NCBI GenBank assembly: GCA_902706235.1
Contig: CACSJR010000023.1
Span: forward strand, 1-57,641
Reading direction: 5' to 3'
DNA length: 57,641 bases
Origin: Citrobacter sp. 18056
GTDB taxonomy: Bacteria; Pseudomonadota; Gammaproteobacteria; Enterobacterales; Enterobacteriaceae
The translations under genes were made by a program, and so were the position numbers. The notes under the pieces were generated by a model. It was not told where the DNA came from. It did not search any database and saw nothing but the letters and a program-made list of their open reading frames with translations. Positions 8,503-19,406 of this stretch are shown one piece after another. Positions within the stretch are counted from its first letter, which is position 1. Every line of letters starts with the position of its first letter.

Positions 8503-9060
8503 ATGAAAAAAGTCGCGGTGCTTCTGGCACCTGGATTTGAGGAAGGTGAGGCCATCGTCACCATCGATATTCTGCGTCGTTTGGATCTGGATGTGGAACT
8601 GCTTTCCTGCACCACCACCCGAGGCGTCACCAGCTATCACGGGATCCCAATGGTAGCAGACAGCATGCTCACCGAGCGCGTCAGCGTACTGTACGATGCT
8701 GTGGTTTTACCCGGCGGACCGCAGGGCAGCGTTAATTTAGCGACCAACCCGCAGGTGATTGATTTTGTGGCAACGCACGATGCGGCAGGCAAACTGATTT
8801 GCCCAATCTGCTCTGCGGCGGCACGCGTTCTGAGCGGCAACGGCCTGTTAAAAGGGCGCAACTACGTGTGTTCCGGCGATCTCTGGCAGGACGTTAAAGA
8901 CGGTCACTATGTCGATGCGCCGGTGGTGGAAGACGGCAATTTGATCAGCGGCAAAGGTTTTGGTCACGTGTTCGATTTCGCCTTTACCGTCGCCGCCAGA
9001 TTACTCGGCGATGAAGCACCGGTGCGTGAACACGCAGAGCATATTTATTATCGCTGGTGA
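8503..9060 (+). CDS. DJ-1/PfpI superfamily protein
   Basis: 185 residues from the ATG at 8503, preceded by AAGGAG; the longer upstream reading has no ribosome-binding site. The N-terminus MKKVAVLLAPGFEEGEAIVTIDILRR carries the family's conserved Glu, and ICPICSAAARVL is the nucleophile-elbow region with its Cys. A later GKGFGHVFDFAF segment matches the YajL/DJ-1 branch. Such proteins are described as glyoxalase III, deglycase or oxidative-stress chaperone-like; the real substrate here is unknown. It is a single gene, divergent from ftnB, with its own strong terminator before araF. Confidence 0.85.
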   Translation: MKKVAVLLAPGFEEGEAIVTIDILRRLDLDVELLSCTTTRGVTSYHGIPMVADSMLTERVSVLYDAVVLPGGPQGSVNLATNPQVIDFVATHDAAGKLICPICSAAARVLSGNGLLKGRNYVCSGDLWQDVKDGHYVDAPVVEDGNLISGKGFGHVFDFAFTVAARLLGDEAPVREHAEHIYYRW

Positions 9061-9106
9061 GATAAGGATTTACTGGCCACCGCTATAGATTATTCTGCTA
9101 ACCCCA

Positions 9107-9137
9107 GGGTGAATTGTCTGACAAGTCACCCTTTTTT
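9107..9137 (+). terminator. intrinsic terminator after the DJ-1 gene
   Basis: GGGTGA and TCACCC pair, an inner TTGT/ACAA extends the stem, and six T residues follow directly. A classical Rho-independent terminator that isolates this gene from araFGH. Confidence 0.85.
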
Positions 9138-9343
9138 ATGTCATTTATCGCTGAATTTATGCACGCAATTACTGTAATTCTGCGTTGTGATGGCGCTCTC
9201 TTATGGATAATTAATTTCCGGCTATTAATGGTTCAGCAACAATGTACTGATTAGCGAAACCGCTAATGCATTGTTTTGCGAATAATTAAAATAATTTATT
9301 CAGATTTCCCCTACAAAAAAGAACATTAAAGCTGGAGTTAACC

Positions 9344-10324
9344 ATGCACAAATTCACTAAAGCGCTGGCGGTCATTGGCCTGACAGCGGTTATGTCACAA
9401 TCAGCTATCGCTGAAACCATGAAACTCGGTTTTCTGGTTAAGCAACCGGAAGAGCCATGGTTCCAGACCGAATGGCGCTTCGCTGATAAGGCCGGGAAGG
9501 ATTTAGGTTTTGACGTCATCAAAATCGCCGTGCCGGACGGTGAGAAAACGCTGAATGCCATTGATAGCCTGGCGGCTAACGGCGCGAAAGGGTTCGTCAT
9601 CTGTACGCCTGACCCAAAACTGGGGCCTGCGATCATGGCCAAAGCACGCAGCTATGACATGAAGGTCATCACCGTCGACGACCAGTTCGTCAACGCCAAA
9701 GGCAAACCGATGGACACTGTGCCACTGGTCATGATGGCGGCCAGCGAAATTGGCGCCCGCCAGGGTGACGAACTGTATAAAGAAATGCAAAAACGCGGCT
9801 GGGATGTGAAAGAGACTGGCGTGATGGCCATCACCGCCGATGAACTGGATACCGCCCGTCGCCGCACCACCGGTTCAATGGACGCGCTGAAAAAAGCCGG
9901 ATTCCCGGAAACGCAAATCTATAAAGTGCCAACCAAATCGAACGATATCCCGGGCGCATTCGATGCCGGTAACTCACTGCTGGTTCAGCATCCAGGCGTT
10001 AAACACTGGCTGATTCTGGGTATGAACGACAATACCGTACTGGGTGGCGTGCGTGCGACAGAAGGTCAGGGCTTTAAAGCGCCAGACGTTATCGGGATCG
10101 GCATTAACGGTGTGGATGCGGTGAATGAACTCTCTAAAGCGCAGCCGACCGGGTTCTACGGTTCACTGCTGCCAAGCCCGGATGTTCACGGCTACAAAAC
10201 CAGCGAAATGCTCTACAACTGGGTGACCAAAGACGCGGAGCCACCGAAATTCACCGCGGTTACCGACGTGGTGCTGATCACTCGCGACAACTTTAAAGCA
10301 GAGCTGGCGAAGAAAGGGCTGTAA
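9344..10324 (+). CDS. araF: L-arabinose-binding periplasmic protein
   Basis: 326 residues. A Sec signal peptide ([24 protein letters not shown]) precedes a mature type-I periplasmic binding protein starting [21 protein letters not shown], nearly as in E. coli AraF. It captures L-arabinose in the periplasm and delivers it to AraGH. First gene of araFGH; 59 bases and a stable hairpin separate it from araG, which should leave the binding protein mRNA in excess. A TATGGATAA motif at 9202-9210 resembles half of an AraC site, but no second half was found at the right spacing. Confidence 0.97.
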   Translation: MHKFTKALAVIGLTAVMSQSAIAETMKLGFLVKQPEEPWFQTEWRFADKAGKDLGFDVIKIAVPDGEKTLNAIDSLAANGAKGFVICTPDPKLGPAIMAKARSYDMKVITVDDQFVNAKGKPMDTVPLVMMAASEIGARQGDELYKEMQKRGWDVKETGVMAITADELDTARRRTTGSMDALKKAGFPETQIYKVPTKSNDIPGAFDAGNSLLVQHPGVKHWLILGMNDNTVLGGVRATEGQGFKAPDVIGIGINGVDAVNELSKAQPTGFYGSLLPSPDVHGYKTSEMLYNWVTKDAEPPKFTAVTDVVLITRDNFKAELAKKGL

Positions 10325-10338
10325 GGCCTGACGCTGTC

Positions 10339-10362
10339 GCCCCCGGCACTCGCGCCGGGGGC
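10339..10362 (+). terminator. hairpin between araF and araG
   Basis: A perfect 9-bp stem (GCCCCCGGC / GCCGGGGGC) with a 6-nt loop and no U run. It suits 3'-end protection or partial termination after araF, giving more binding protein than ATPase. Confidence 0.65.
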
Positions 10363-10383
10363 AGAAAAGAATGTGGAGTGCTT

Positions 10384-11898
10384 ATGCAACAGTCACAGCC
10401 ATACCTCTCATTTCGCGGCATCAGCAAAACCTTCCCCGGCGTGAAAGCTCTCACCGACATTAGCTTCGACTGCTATGCCGGACAGGTGCATGCGCTGATG
10501 GGTGAAAACGGTGCCGGAAAATCCACGCTGCTGAAAATCCTTAGCGGTAACTACGCTCCAACGGGTGGGACGCTGGCGCTACGCGGCGAGGAAGTCAGCT
10601 TTGCCGATACCACCGCTGCGCTCAATGCCGGGGTGGCCATCATTTATCAGGAATTGCATCTGGTGCCTGAAATGACGGTGGCGGAAAACATCTACCTTGG
10701 GCAGATGCCGCACAAGGGCGGGATCGTTAACCGCTCGCTACTGAACTACGAGGCGCGACTCCAGCTGGAACACCTCGGGCTGGATATCGACCCGCAGACG
10801 CCGCTCAAATACCTCTCCATCGGCCAGTGGCAGATGGTGGAAATTGCCAAAGCGCTGGCGCGTAACGCCAAAGTCATCGCCTTTGATGAGCCGACCAGTT
10901 CGCTCTCGGCGCGTGAAATCGACAATCTGTTTCGGGTTATCCGCGAGCTGCGTAACGAAGGCCGGGTCATCATTTATGTCTCGCACCGCATGGAGGAAAT
11001 TTTTGCTCTCAGCGATGCGATCACCGTGTTCAAAGACGGGCGCTACGTGCGTACCTTTGACGACACTAAACAGGTAAATCACGACCAGCTGGTGCAGGCG
11101 ATGGTTGGCCGCGAAATCGGCGATATCTATGGCTGGCAGCCGCGCGAATACGGCGCGGAGCGGTTGCGTCTTGATGACGTCAAAGCGCCGGGCGTGCGTC
11201 AGCCGATAAGCTTGTCGGTTAAAAGCGGCGAAATCGTCGGCCTGTTCGGGCTGGTGGGGGCCGGTCGCAGTGAATTAATGAAAGGGTTGTTTGGCGGTAC
11301 CCGAATTAGCGGTGGCCAGGTGATGATTGACGGTCAGCCGGTGGACATTCGCAAACCGGCCCATGCTATTCGCGCCGGGATGATGCTGTGCCCGGAAGAC
11401 AGGAAGGCCGATGGGATAATCCCGGTGCATTCGGTACGCGATAACATCAATATCAGCGCCCGTCGCAGGCACATCCGCGCCGGATGCCTGATTAATAACA
11501 CCTGGGAAGCCAATAATGCTGCACACCATATTCAATCACTGAACATTAAAACGCCCGGTGCGGAGCAGCTGATCATGAACCTCTCCGGCGGCAATCAGCA
11601 GAAAGCCATTCTGGGGCGCTGGCTGTCCGAAGAAATGAAAGTCATTCTGCTCGATGAACCGACGCGCGGCATTGACGTGGGCGCGAAGCACGAAATCTAT
11701 AACGTCATTTATGCGCTGGCGAGATCGGGTGTGGCGGTACTGTTTGCCTCAAGCGACCTGCCAGAAGTGCTCGGCGTAGCCGACCGCATCGTCGTGATGC
11801 GGGAAGGCGAAATTGCGGGCGAGCTGATGCACGAAAGCGCGAATGAACAGCAGGCGTTGAGCCTGGCAATGCCGAAAACCACTCAGGCCATAGCCTGA
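10384..11898 (+). CDS. araG: L-arabinose ABC importer ATPase
   Basis: 504 residues from the ATG at 10384 ([24 protein letters not shown]), the exact E. coli AraG length; an in-frame ATG two codons earlier is less likely. It contains two ABC cassettes. The first has Walker [10 protein letters not shown], a Q-loop, signature [15 protein letters not shown] and Walker [12 protein letters not shown]; the second has a degenerate Walker A (GLVGAGRSE), signature [10 protein letters not shown] and Walker [15 protein letters not shown]. It energises AraH-mediated uptake at the inner membrane. Confidence 0.97.
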   Translation: MQQSQPYLSFRGISKTFPGVKALTDISFDCYAGQVHALMGENGAGKSTLLKILSGNYAPTGGTLALRGEEVSFADTTAALNAGVAIIYQELHLVPEMTVAENIYLGQMPHKGGIVNRSLLNYEARLQLEHLGLDIDPQTPLKYLSIGQWQMVEIAKALARNAKVIAFDEPTSSLSAREIDNLFRVIRELRNEGRVIIYVSHRMEEIFALSDAITVFKDGRYVRTFDDTKQVNHDQLVQAMVGREIGDIYGWQPREYGAERLRLDDVKAPGVRQPISLSVKSGEIVGLFGLVGAGRSELMKGLFGGTRISGGQVMIDGQPVDIRKPAHAIRAGMMLCPEDRKADGIIPVHSVRDNINISARRRHIRAGCLINNTWEANNAAHHIQSLNIKTPGAEQLIMNLSGGNQQKAILGRWLSEEMKVILLDEPTRGIDVGAKHEIYNVIYALARSGVAVLFASSDLPEVLGVADRIVVMREGEIAGELMHESANEQQALSLAMPKTTQAIA

Positions 11899-11920
11899 AA
11901 GCCTGACGAAGGAGTCAATT

Positions 11921-12901
11921 ATGTCCGCTGTGACAACCTCCGGCCCACGCCGGAATACCTTTAGCGTGGGGCGCATCTGGGATCAGTACGGAATGCTGGT
12001 GGTATTCGCCGTGCTGTTCCTCGCTTGCGCCATATTTGTGCCGAACTTTGCCAGCTTCGTGAACATGAAAGGGCTGCTGTTGGCGATTTCGATGTCCGGG
12101 ATGGTGGCCTGCGGGATGCTGTTCTGCCTGGCATCGGGTGATTTCGACCTCTCGGTTGCGTCGGTGATTGCCTGCGCAGGCGTCACCACTGCGGTGGTTA
12201 TAAACCTCTCGGAAAGCCTGTGGCTCGGTGTGCTTGCCGGGTTGCTGCTCGGCGCACTCAGCGGGCTGGTAAACGGTTTCGTGATTGCGCGCCTGAAAAT
12301 CAACGCGCTGATAACGACGCTGGCCACCATGCAAATCGTGCGCGGTCTGGCGTACATCATTTCTGATGGTAAAGCGGTGGGCATTGAAGACGAGCGCTTC
12401 TTTGCCCTCGGCTACGCCAACTGGCTGGGCCTGCCTGCGCCAATCTGGCTGACGGTAGCGTGTCTGATTGTGTTCGGCTTGCTGCTCAATAAAACCACTT
12501 TTGGCCGTAATACGCTGGCGATCGGTGGGAATGAAGAAGCGGCGCGGCTGGCGGGTGTGCCGGTAGTGCGCACTAAAATCATCATTTTTGTGCTTTCCGG
12601 ATTAGTCTCAGCGGCGGCGGGCATTATCCTCGCCTCGCGGATGACTAGCGGCCAGCCGATGACATCGATGGGATATGAATTGATTGTCATCTCGGCCTGC
12701 GTACTCGGCGGCGTGTCGCTGAAAGGGGGGATCGGTAAGATCTCTTACGTAGTGGCGGGGATCCTGATTTTGGGCACCGTTGAGAATGCCATGAACCTGC
12801 TGAACATTTCGCCGTTCTCGCAATATGTGGTGCGCGGACTGATTTTACTGGCGGCGGTTATCTTCGACCGCTACAAGCAAAAAGCGAAACGGGCAGTCTG
12901 A
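11921..12901 (+). CDS. araH: L-arabinose ABC importer permease
   Basis: 326-residue integral membrane permease of the ribose/arabinose (CUT2) type, with about 8-10 hydrophobic helices and the conserved ALITTLATMQIVRGLAYIISDGKAVG and FSVASVIACAG-like (FDLSVASVIACAGVTTAVV) segments. It forms the channel of AraFGH. An AGGAG site precedes the ATG, 22 bases after araG. Last gene of the operon, followed by a terminator. Confidence 0.96.
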   Translation: MSAVTTSGPRRNTFSVGRIWDQYGMLVVFAVLFLACAIFVPNFASFVNMKGLLLAISMSGMVACGMLFCLASGDFDLSVASVIACAGVTTAVVINLSESLWLGVLAGLLLGALSGLVNGFVIARLKINALITTLATMQIVRGLAYIISDGKAVGIEDERFFALGYANWLGLPAPIWLTVACLIVFGLLLNKTTFGRNTLAIGGNEEAARLAGVPVVRTKIIIFVLSGLVSAAAGIILASRMTSGQPMTSMGYELIVISACVLGGVSLKGGIGKISYVVAGILILGTVENAMNLLNISPFSQYVVRGLILLAAVIFDRYKQKAKRAV

Positions 12902-12935
12902 TTTCTCCCCAACTTTTAAGTGTAAGAGCTCACTG

Positions 12936-12963
12936 CGCCAGGGGGTAATTTCCCTGGCGTTTT
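12936..12963 (+). terminator. terminator of araFGH
   Basis: CGCCAGGG and CCCTGGCG form an 8-bp stem around an 8-nt loop, followed by TTTTC. Confidence 0.75.
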
Positions 12964-13023
12964 CATTTGAAAATGGCGAGCCTGGTCACACTGTCTATAC
13001 TTACACTGCTAACGTTTACTTAA

Positions 13024-15253
<2,230 letters not shown>

Positions 15254-15280
15254 TAAATGAACTGGCGTGAAATAGCAAAA

Positions 15281-15307
15281 AACCCGGAGTGACCCGGGTT
15301 TTTTTAT
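15281..15307. terminator. bidirectional terminator between otsA and uspC
   Basis: AACCCGG and CCGGGTT pair; the stem is flanked by A residues on one side and seven T residues on the other, so it can stop both convergent transcripts. It reaches into the uspC stop codon. Confidence 0.85.
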
Positions 15308-15732
15308 TCGTCTTGTAGCGACACCAGCAGCACATCGACACCGCTGTTCCCTGCCACACTTTTCGCGCTACAGGTGGCGCGCGCAAAGAAGCTTTTATTG
15401 TGATTCCCGCAGATAACCAAATCGACCTGCTGCTTCTGGCAAAAATCTTTAATGTGTTCACTTAATTCGCCGCAGGCAATGTTGGTGTTGGCAATCGGGT
15501 AATCGGCGCGGGCCGTCAGTTCGTCGAGAAACTGCCTCGTTTCTTCCTGCATCAACTCGCGTAAGTTTTCGAGCATCGGCGCCGCGAACTGGTTATACAT
15601 TTCCGGATCGGTCGCCGAGGTGATGAGACTGATGCGCGCATTGACCGGCCGCGCAATAGCGACCGCTTTACTGACCAGCTTGTGACTTTCCGGTGTCGGT
15701 GCGACAGCAACTAACAAGTGAGTGTAGGTCAT
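15304..15732 (-). CDS. uspC: Universal stress protein C
   Basis: 142-residue cytoplasmic UspA-type protein, the length of E. coli UspC, with the MTYTHLLVAVAPTPESHKLVSKA start and the VDLVICGNHNKSF nucleotide-loop region near the end. UspC responds to growth arrest and DNA or osmotic stress and has been linked to KdpD scaffolding and motility. The place between otsA and flhDC is the same as in E. coli. An AGGAGG site precedes the ATG. Confidence 0.94.
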   Translation of the reverse strand: MTYTHLLVAVAPTPESHKLVSKAVAIARPVNARISLITSATDPEMYNQFAAPMLENLRELMQEETRQFLDELTARADYPIANTNIACGELSEHIKDFCQKQQVDLVICGNHNKSFFARATCSAKSVAGNSGVDVLLVSLQDE

Positions 15733-16235
15733 TGTGCCTCCTTAAAAAGGGACGGAAAAACGCCCATTCATTCCTATTACTCTGTTTTGTAAGCCTTCGC
15801 AAGGGGCCGTAATGGCATGAAATGTGAGGGCCTTCTAACATTCATTAATTATTCTTATATTAAGAATATCGCTTGACAGCAAGTTTGCGTGGCTTTTTAC
15901 GCATTTATCCTAAACGCTCACTGTTGATAATATATTTGCAACTCATTCCCAACCTTAATTAACAGAATTCTCATAATTTTCATTCGTAATTATTATGAAT
16001 TATCGAATGGCTAACTCACTGTTTTTCAAGGGCTAGTGGGGTGCGGCTTCCGATATGGTAGAGGGACTTCATACTTTCATTTGGTGATTATTAGATTTAG
16101 TGTAAAAAAAGAGCAACAGAACGTGTTCTCAGGAGTTATTCAGTTATATGGAATAGAAAAAAACTCAGGTTGGGTGAAATTTATACAAATCACAATTGTA
16201 TCTGATGGATTTACTGCTATGATTCACCCAATTTA

Positions 16236-16251
16236 TGTGACATTCGTCACA
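16236..16251 (+). promoter_or_regulatory. CRP site of flhDC
   Basis: TGTGACATTCGTCACA is a perfect TGTGA-N6-TCACA consensus, extended by an AATTTA/TAAATT palindrome on both sides. Its centre is 71.5 bases upstream of the start point predicted from the promoter below, the same spacing as in E. coli, so flhDC is expected to be cAMP-CRP activated. Confidence 0.85.
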
Positions 16252-16279
16252 TAAATTTCAAATTTTAGGTATAGCCACG

Positions 16280-16308
16280 TTGTATGTGCCAGAACTGGCG
16301 AGTAGAAT
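16280..16308 (+). promoter_or_regulatory. flhDC promoter
   Basis: A -35 element TTGTAT and a -10 element TAGAAT are separated by 17 bases; the start point falls near 16315, giving a leader of about 206 bases, similar to E. coli. Confidence 0.7.
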
Positions 16309-16451
16309 TGCGGCGAATTAGGAAAATTCTTAGTTAATTGTAAGATTATTTTAAAATTGTAGGATGGCCTGCCTGAACGCAAAAGCGTCCTTACAAGCAG
16401 AATGGATACAGCGCCTCAATCAACGATGCATTTTTGGCCTTTTCTTTTTTA

Positions 16452-16497
16452 CCGGGTCTTTTACCCGGCGACATCACGGGGTGCGGCTTTGCCGCAT
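16452..16497 (+). other. two hairpins in the flhDC leader
   Basis: CCGGGT/ACCCGG (16452-16468) and TGCGGC/GCCGCA around TTT (about 16482-16496) form two tandem stem-loops 24-70 bases before the flhD start. They are placed to shape binding of CsrA or of the sRNAs known to act on the flhDC leader; the exact role is inferred. Confidence 0.5.
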
Positions 16498-16520
16498 AAA
16501 ATAATAGTTGGTTATTCGGG

Positions 16521-16880
16521 ATGGGAAAAATGCATACATCCGAGTTGCTAAAGCATATTTACGACATTAATTTGTCTTATTTATTACTTGCACAGCGTTT
16601 GATAAGTCAGGATAAAGCCTCTGCCATGTTCCGTCTCGGAATCAACGAAGAGATGGCGACAACGTTAGGCTCTCTGACCCTTCCACAGATGGTGAAAATA
16701 GCGGAAACAAACCAGTTGGTTTGTCAGTTCCGCTTTGACAGTCATCAGACCATCACCCAGCTCACGCAAGAGTCGCGGGTTGATGATTTGCAACAAATTC
16801 ACACCGGTATTCTGCTCTCTACTCGCTTACTGAAGGAAGCTAGCCTCGCAGATGGCTCAGCACGGAAAAAAAGGGCCTGA
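16521..16880 (+). CDS. flhD: Flagellar master regulator FlhD
   Basis: 119 residues (116 if the second ATG at 16530 is used), almost colinear with E. coli FlhD ([25 protein letters not shown] ... [13 protein letters not shown]). With FlhC it forms the FlhD4C2 activator that opens all class 2 flagellar promoters with sigma-70. Two bases separate its stop from flhC. Confidence 0.97.
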   Translation: MGKMHTSELLKHIYDINLSYLLLAQRLISQDKASAMFRLGINEEMATTLGSLTLPQMVKIAETNQLVCQFRFDSHQTITQLTQESRVDDLQQIHTGILLSTRLLKEASLADGSARKKRA

Positions 16881-16882
16881 TC

Positions 16883-17461
16883 ATGAGCGAAAAAAGCATT
16901 GTTCAGGAAGCCCGCGACATACAACTGGCAATGGAATTGATTACGCTGGGAGCACGTTTGCAGATGCTCGAAAGCGAAACACAGTTGAGTCGCGGTCGCC
17001 TCATTAAGTTGTACAAAGAGCTGCGTGGTAGCCCGCCGCCGAAAGGCATGCTGCCGTTCTCTACCGACTGGTTTATGACCTGGGAACAGAACATCCATTC
17101 ATCGATGTTCTGTAATGCCTGGCAGTATTTGCTTAAAACCGGTCTGTGCAACGGCGTTGATGCGGTCATCAGGGCTTACCGTCTGTATCTCGAACAGTGT
17201 CCGCAGCAGGAAAATGGGCCAATTTTGGCGCTGACCCGTGCGTGGACCCTGGTCCGTTTTGTTGAGAGCGGTATGCTTGAGCTCAGCGGCTGCAACAGCT
17301 GCGGTGGCAATTTTATCACCCATGCTCACCAACCCGTGGGGAGCTTTGTGTGCAGTCTCTGCCAACCGCCATCACGTGCAGTAAAAAGACGTAAACTTTC
17401 CGGCGTACCTGCCGATATAACACCACAACTGCTGGATGAACAGATAGAGCAAGCTGTTTAA
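16883..17461 (+). CDS. flhC: Flagellar master regulator FlhC
   Basis: 192-residue DNA-binding partner of FlhD, the usual length. The four zinc-binding cysteines are present as CNSC and CSLC in the C-terminal third. Starts [20 protein letters not shown] as in E. coli. It is followed by a strong terminator that separates flhDC from motA. Confidence 0.97.
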   Translation: MSEKSIVQEARDIQLAMELITLGARLQMLESETQLSRGRLIKLYKELRGSPPPKGMLPFSTDWFMTWEQNIHSSMFCNAWQYLLKTGLCNGVDAVIRAYRLYLEQCPQQENGPILALTRAWTLVRFVESGMLELSGCNSCGGNFITHAHQPVGSFVCSLCQPPSRAVKRRKLSGVPADITPQLLDEQIEQAV

Positions 17462-17489
17462 CCGACGATCAGGTGTGGCAAAACACTCC

Positions 17490-17520
17490 AGCAGCGGACG
17501 AAGGTCCGCTGCTTTTTTTT
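17490..17520 (+). terminator. terminator of flhDC
   Basis: A perfect 10-bp stem (AGCAGCGGAC / GTCCGCTGCT) with a GAAG loop, followed by a run of T. A strong intrinsic terminator. Confidence 0.92.
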
Positions 17521-17585
17521 GCCGCCGTTTCGGTGAAATGCTCCTCTGTTCATCCCGGGCTTATCAATAGCGGAAGGATGATGTC

Positions 17586-18476
17586 GTGCTTATCTTATTA
17601 GGTTACCTGGTTGTTCTTGGTACAGTTTTCGGCGGGTATGCGTTCACCGGCGGACACCTTGGGGCACTCTATCAGCCTGCTGAACTGATTATTATCGGCG
17701 GCGCGGGCCTAGGGGCATTTATCGTTGGCAACAACGGTAAGGCCATCAAGGGAACGCTGAAGGCGCTGCCGTTGCTGTTTCGTCGTTCGAAGTACACCAA
17801 AAGTATGTACATGGATCTGCTGGCGCTGCTGTATCGGCTGATGGCCAAGTCACGCCAGCAGGGGATGTTCTCGCTCGAACGCGATATCGAAAATCCGACC
17901 GAAAGTGAAATCTTCGCCAGCTATCCGCGCATTCTGGCCGACAAAATCATGCTGGAGTTCATCGTCGATTATTTGCGTCTCATCATCAGCGGCAACATGA
18001 ACACCTTTGAAATTGAAGCGCTGATGGACGAAGAAATTGAAACCCACGAAAGCGAAGCCGAAGTGCCGGCCAACAGCCTTGCGCTGGTGGGTGATTCGCT
18101 GCCTGCATTCGGGATTGTAGCGGCGGTAATGGGCGTGGTTCACGCGCTCGGCTCGGCGGACCGTCCGGCGGCAGAGCTCGGGGCGATGATTGCCCATGCG
18201 ATGGTCGGTACCTTCCTCGGTATTTTGCTGGCTTACGGATTCATTTCCCCGCTGGCGACGGTGCTGCGTCAGAAAAGTGCGGAAACCACCAAAATGATGC
18301 AGTGCGTCAAAATCACGCTGCTGTCGAATCTCAATGGCTACGCACCGCCAATCGCGGTGGAGTTTGGTCGTAAGACGTTGTACTCCAGCGAACGTCCATC
18401 GTTCATTGAGCTGGAAGAGCACGTTCGTGCGGTGCGCAATCCGACGGCACAACAGACGACCACCGAGGACGCATGA
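17586..18476 (+). CDS. motA: Flagellar motor stator MotA
   Basis: 296-residue inner-membrane stator subunit with four transmembrane helices and a large cytoplasmic loop. The loop contains the conserved [17 protein letters not shown] region with the Arg and Glu that interact with FliG. Start is GTG at 17586 with a GGAAGGA site. Its end overlaps motB (ATGA). With MotB it conducts protons and makes torque. I could not find a good sigma-28 promoter in the 65 bases between the flhDC terminator and this start. Confidence 0.97.
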   Translation: MLILLGYLVVLGTVFGGYAFTGGHLGALYQPAELIIIGGAGLGAFIVGNNGKAIKGTLKALPLLFRRSKYTKSMYMDLLALLYRLMAKSRQQGMFSLERDIENPTESEIFASYPRILADKIMLEFIVDYLRLIISGNMNTFEIEALMDEEIETHESEAEVPANSLALVGDSLPAFGIVAAVMGVVHALGSADRPAAELGAMIAHAMVGTFLGILLAYGFISPLATVLRQKSAETTKMMQCVKITLLSNLNGYAPPIAVEFGRKTLYSSERPSFIELEEHVRAVRNPTAQQTTTEDA

Positions 18477-19402
18477 AAAATCAAGCCCACCCGATCGTCA
18501 TCGTTAAGCGACGTAAGCATAAAAGCCACAGCAGCGCCGGGCACGGCTCGTGGAAAATTGCTTATGCCGACTTTATGACCGCGATGATGGCCTTCTTTCT
18601 GGTGATGTGGCTCATTTCTATTTCCAGCCCGAAAGAGCTGATTCAGATTGCCGAATATTTCCGCACGCCGCTGGCCACCGCGGTCACCGGCGGGGCGCGT
18701 ATTTCTAACAGCGACAGCCCCATTCCCGGCGGTGGGGACGATTACACCCAGCAGCAGGGCGAAGTGAAAAAAGAGCCGAATATCGATGAGTTGAAAAAGC
18801 GCATGGAGCAGAACCGGCTGAAGAAAGTTCGCGGCGAACTTGATCAGCTGATCGAGTCCGATCCGAAACTACGCGCGCTGCGCCAGTATCTGAAAATCGA
18901 TTTGGTGCAGGAAGGGCTGCGGATTCAGATTATCGACAGTCAGAACCGCCCGATGTTTAAAACCGGCAGCGCCGAAGTGGAATCGTACATGCGCGATATC
19001 CTGCGTGCGATTGCCCCAGTACTGAATGAAGTGCCGAACAAAATCAGTCTTTCAGGCCACACCGACGATTACCCGTACGCCAACGGTGACCGCGGTTACA
19101 GCAACTGGGAACTCTCAGCCGATCGCGCAAACGCCTCGCGCCGGGAGCTGGTTGCCGGTGGCCTGGACGACGGCAAAGTGCTGCGTGTCATCGGCATGGC
19201 CAACACCATGAAGTTAAAGCCGCACGGCGGTGATGACGCTATCAACCGCCGCATCAGTTTACTGGTGCTGAACACTCAGGCTGAGCAGGCGATTCTTCAT
19301 GAAAACGCCGCCAGCCAGAACGAACCGTTAAGCGTATTACAGCAACCGGCGGCACTGCCTCCGGCGGCCAGTCCCACAGCGCCACAATCCTTCCAGAGGT
19401 GA
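18473..19402 (+). CDS. motB: Flagellar motor stator MotB
   Basis: 309 residues: a short cytoplasmic N-terminus, one membrane helix (about 30-50) with the proton-carrying Asp at residue 33 ([18 protein letters not shown]), a plug and linker region, and an OmpA-like peptidoglycan-binding domain ([29 protein letters not shown]). Overlaps motA by four bases and is followed 4 bases later by cheA. Confidence 0.97.
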   Translation: MKNQAHPIVIVKRRKHKSHSSAGHGSWKIAYADFMTAMMAFFLVMWLISISSPKELIQIAEYFRTPLATAVTGGARISNSDSPIPGGGDDYTQQQGEVKKEPNIDELKKRMEQNRLKKVRGELDQLIESDPKLRALRQYLKIDLVQEGLRIQIIDSQNRPMFKTGSAEVESYMRDILRAIAPVLNEVPNKISLSGHTDDYPYANGDRGYSNWELSADRANASRRELVAGGLDDGKVLRVIGMANTMKLKPHGGDDAINRRISLLVLNTQAEQAILHENAASQNEPLSVLQQPAALPPAASPTAPQSFQR

Positions 19403-19406
19403 TAGC

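Larger units (their letters stand above)
15733..16520. other. flhDC upstream control region
   Basis: A 788-base gene-free stretch, AT-rich, between the divergent uspC and flhD. It holds a perfect CRP site, a flhDC promoter and a roughly 206-base leader with two hairpins, listed separately. The long AT-rich part before 16230 would suit H-NS and other regulators known at flhDC, but I see no clear single sites. A 72-codon open frame at 16036-16254 covers the CRP site and is not credible as a gene. Confidence 0.8.

Noticed and set aside
9202..9210. AraC half-site TATGGATAA upstream of araF
   Set aside because: Only one half matches; the GCTA part stands at the wrong spacing and no direct repeat 21 bp away was found.
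16036..16254. 72-codon open frame in the flhDC upstream region
   Set aside because: It covers the perfect CRP site, has no ribosome-binding site and no recognisable protein features; the region is regulatory.
17521..17585. Sigma-28 promoter expected before motA
   Set aside because: No segment fits TAAAGTTT-N11-GCCGATAA; the only clear sigma-28 promoter in the window is at 27563-27589.
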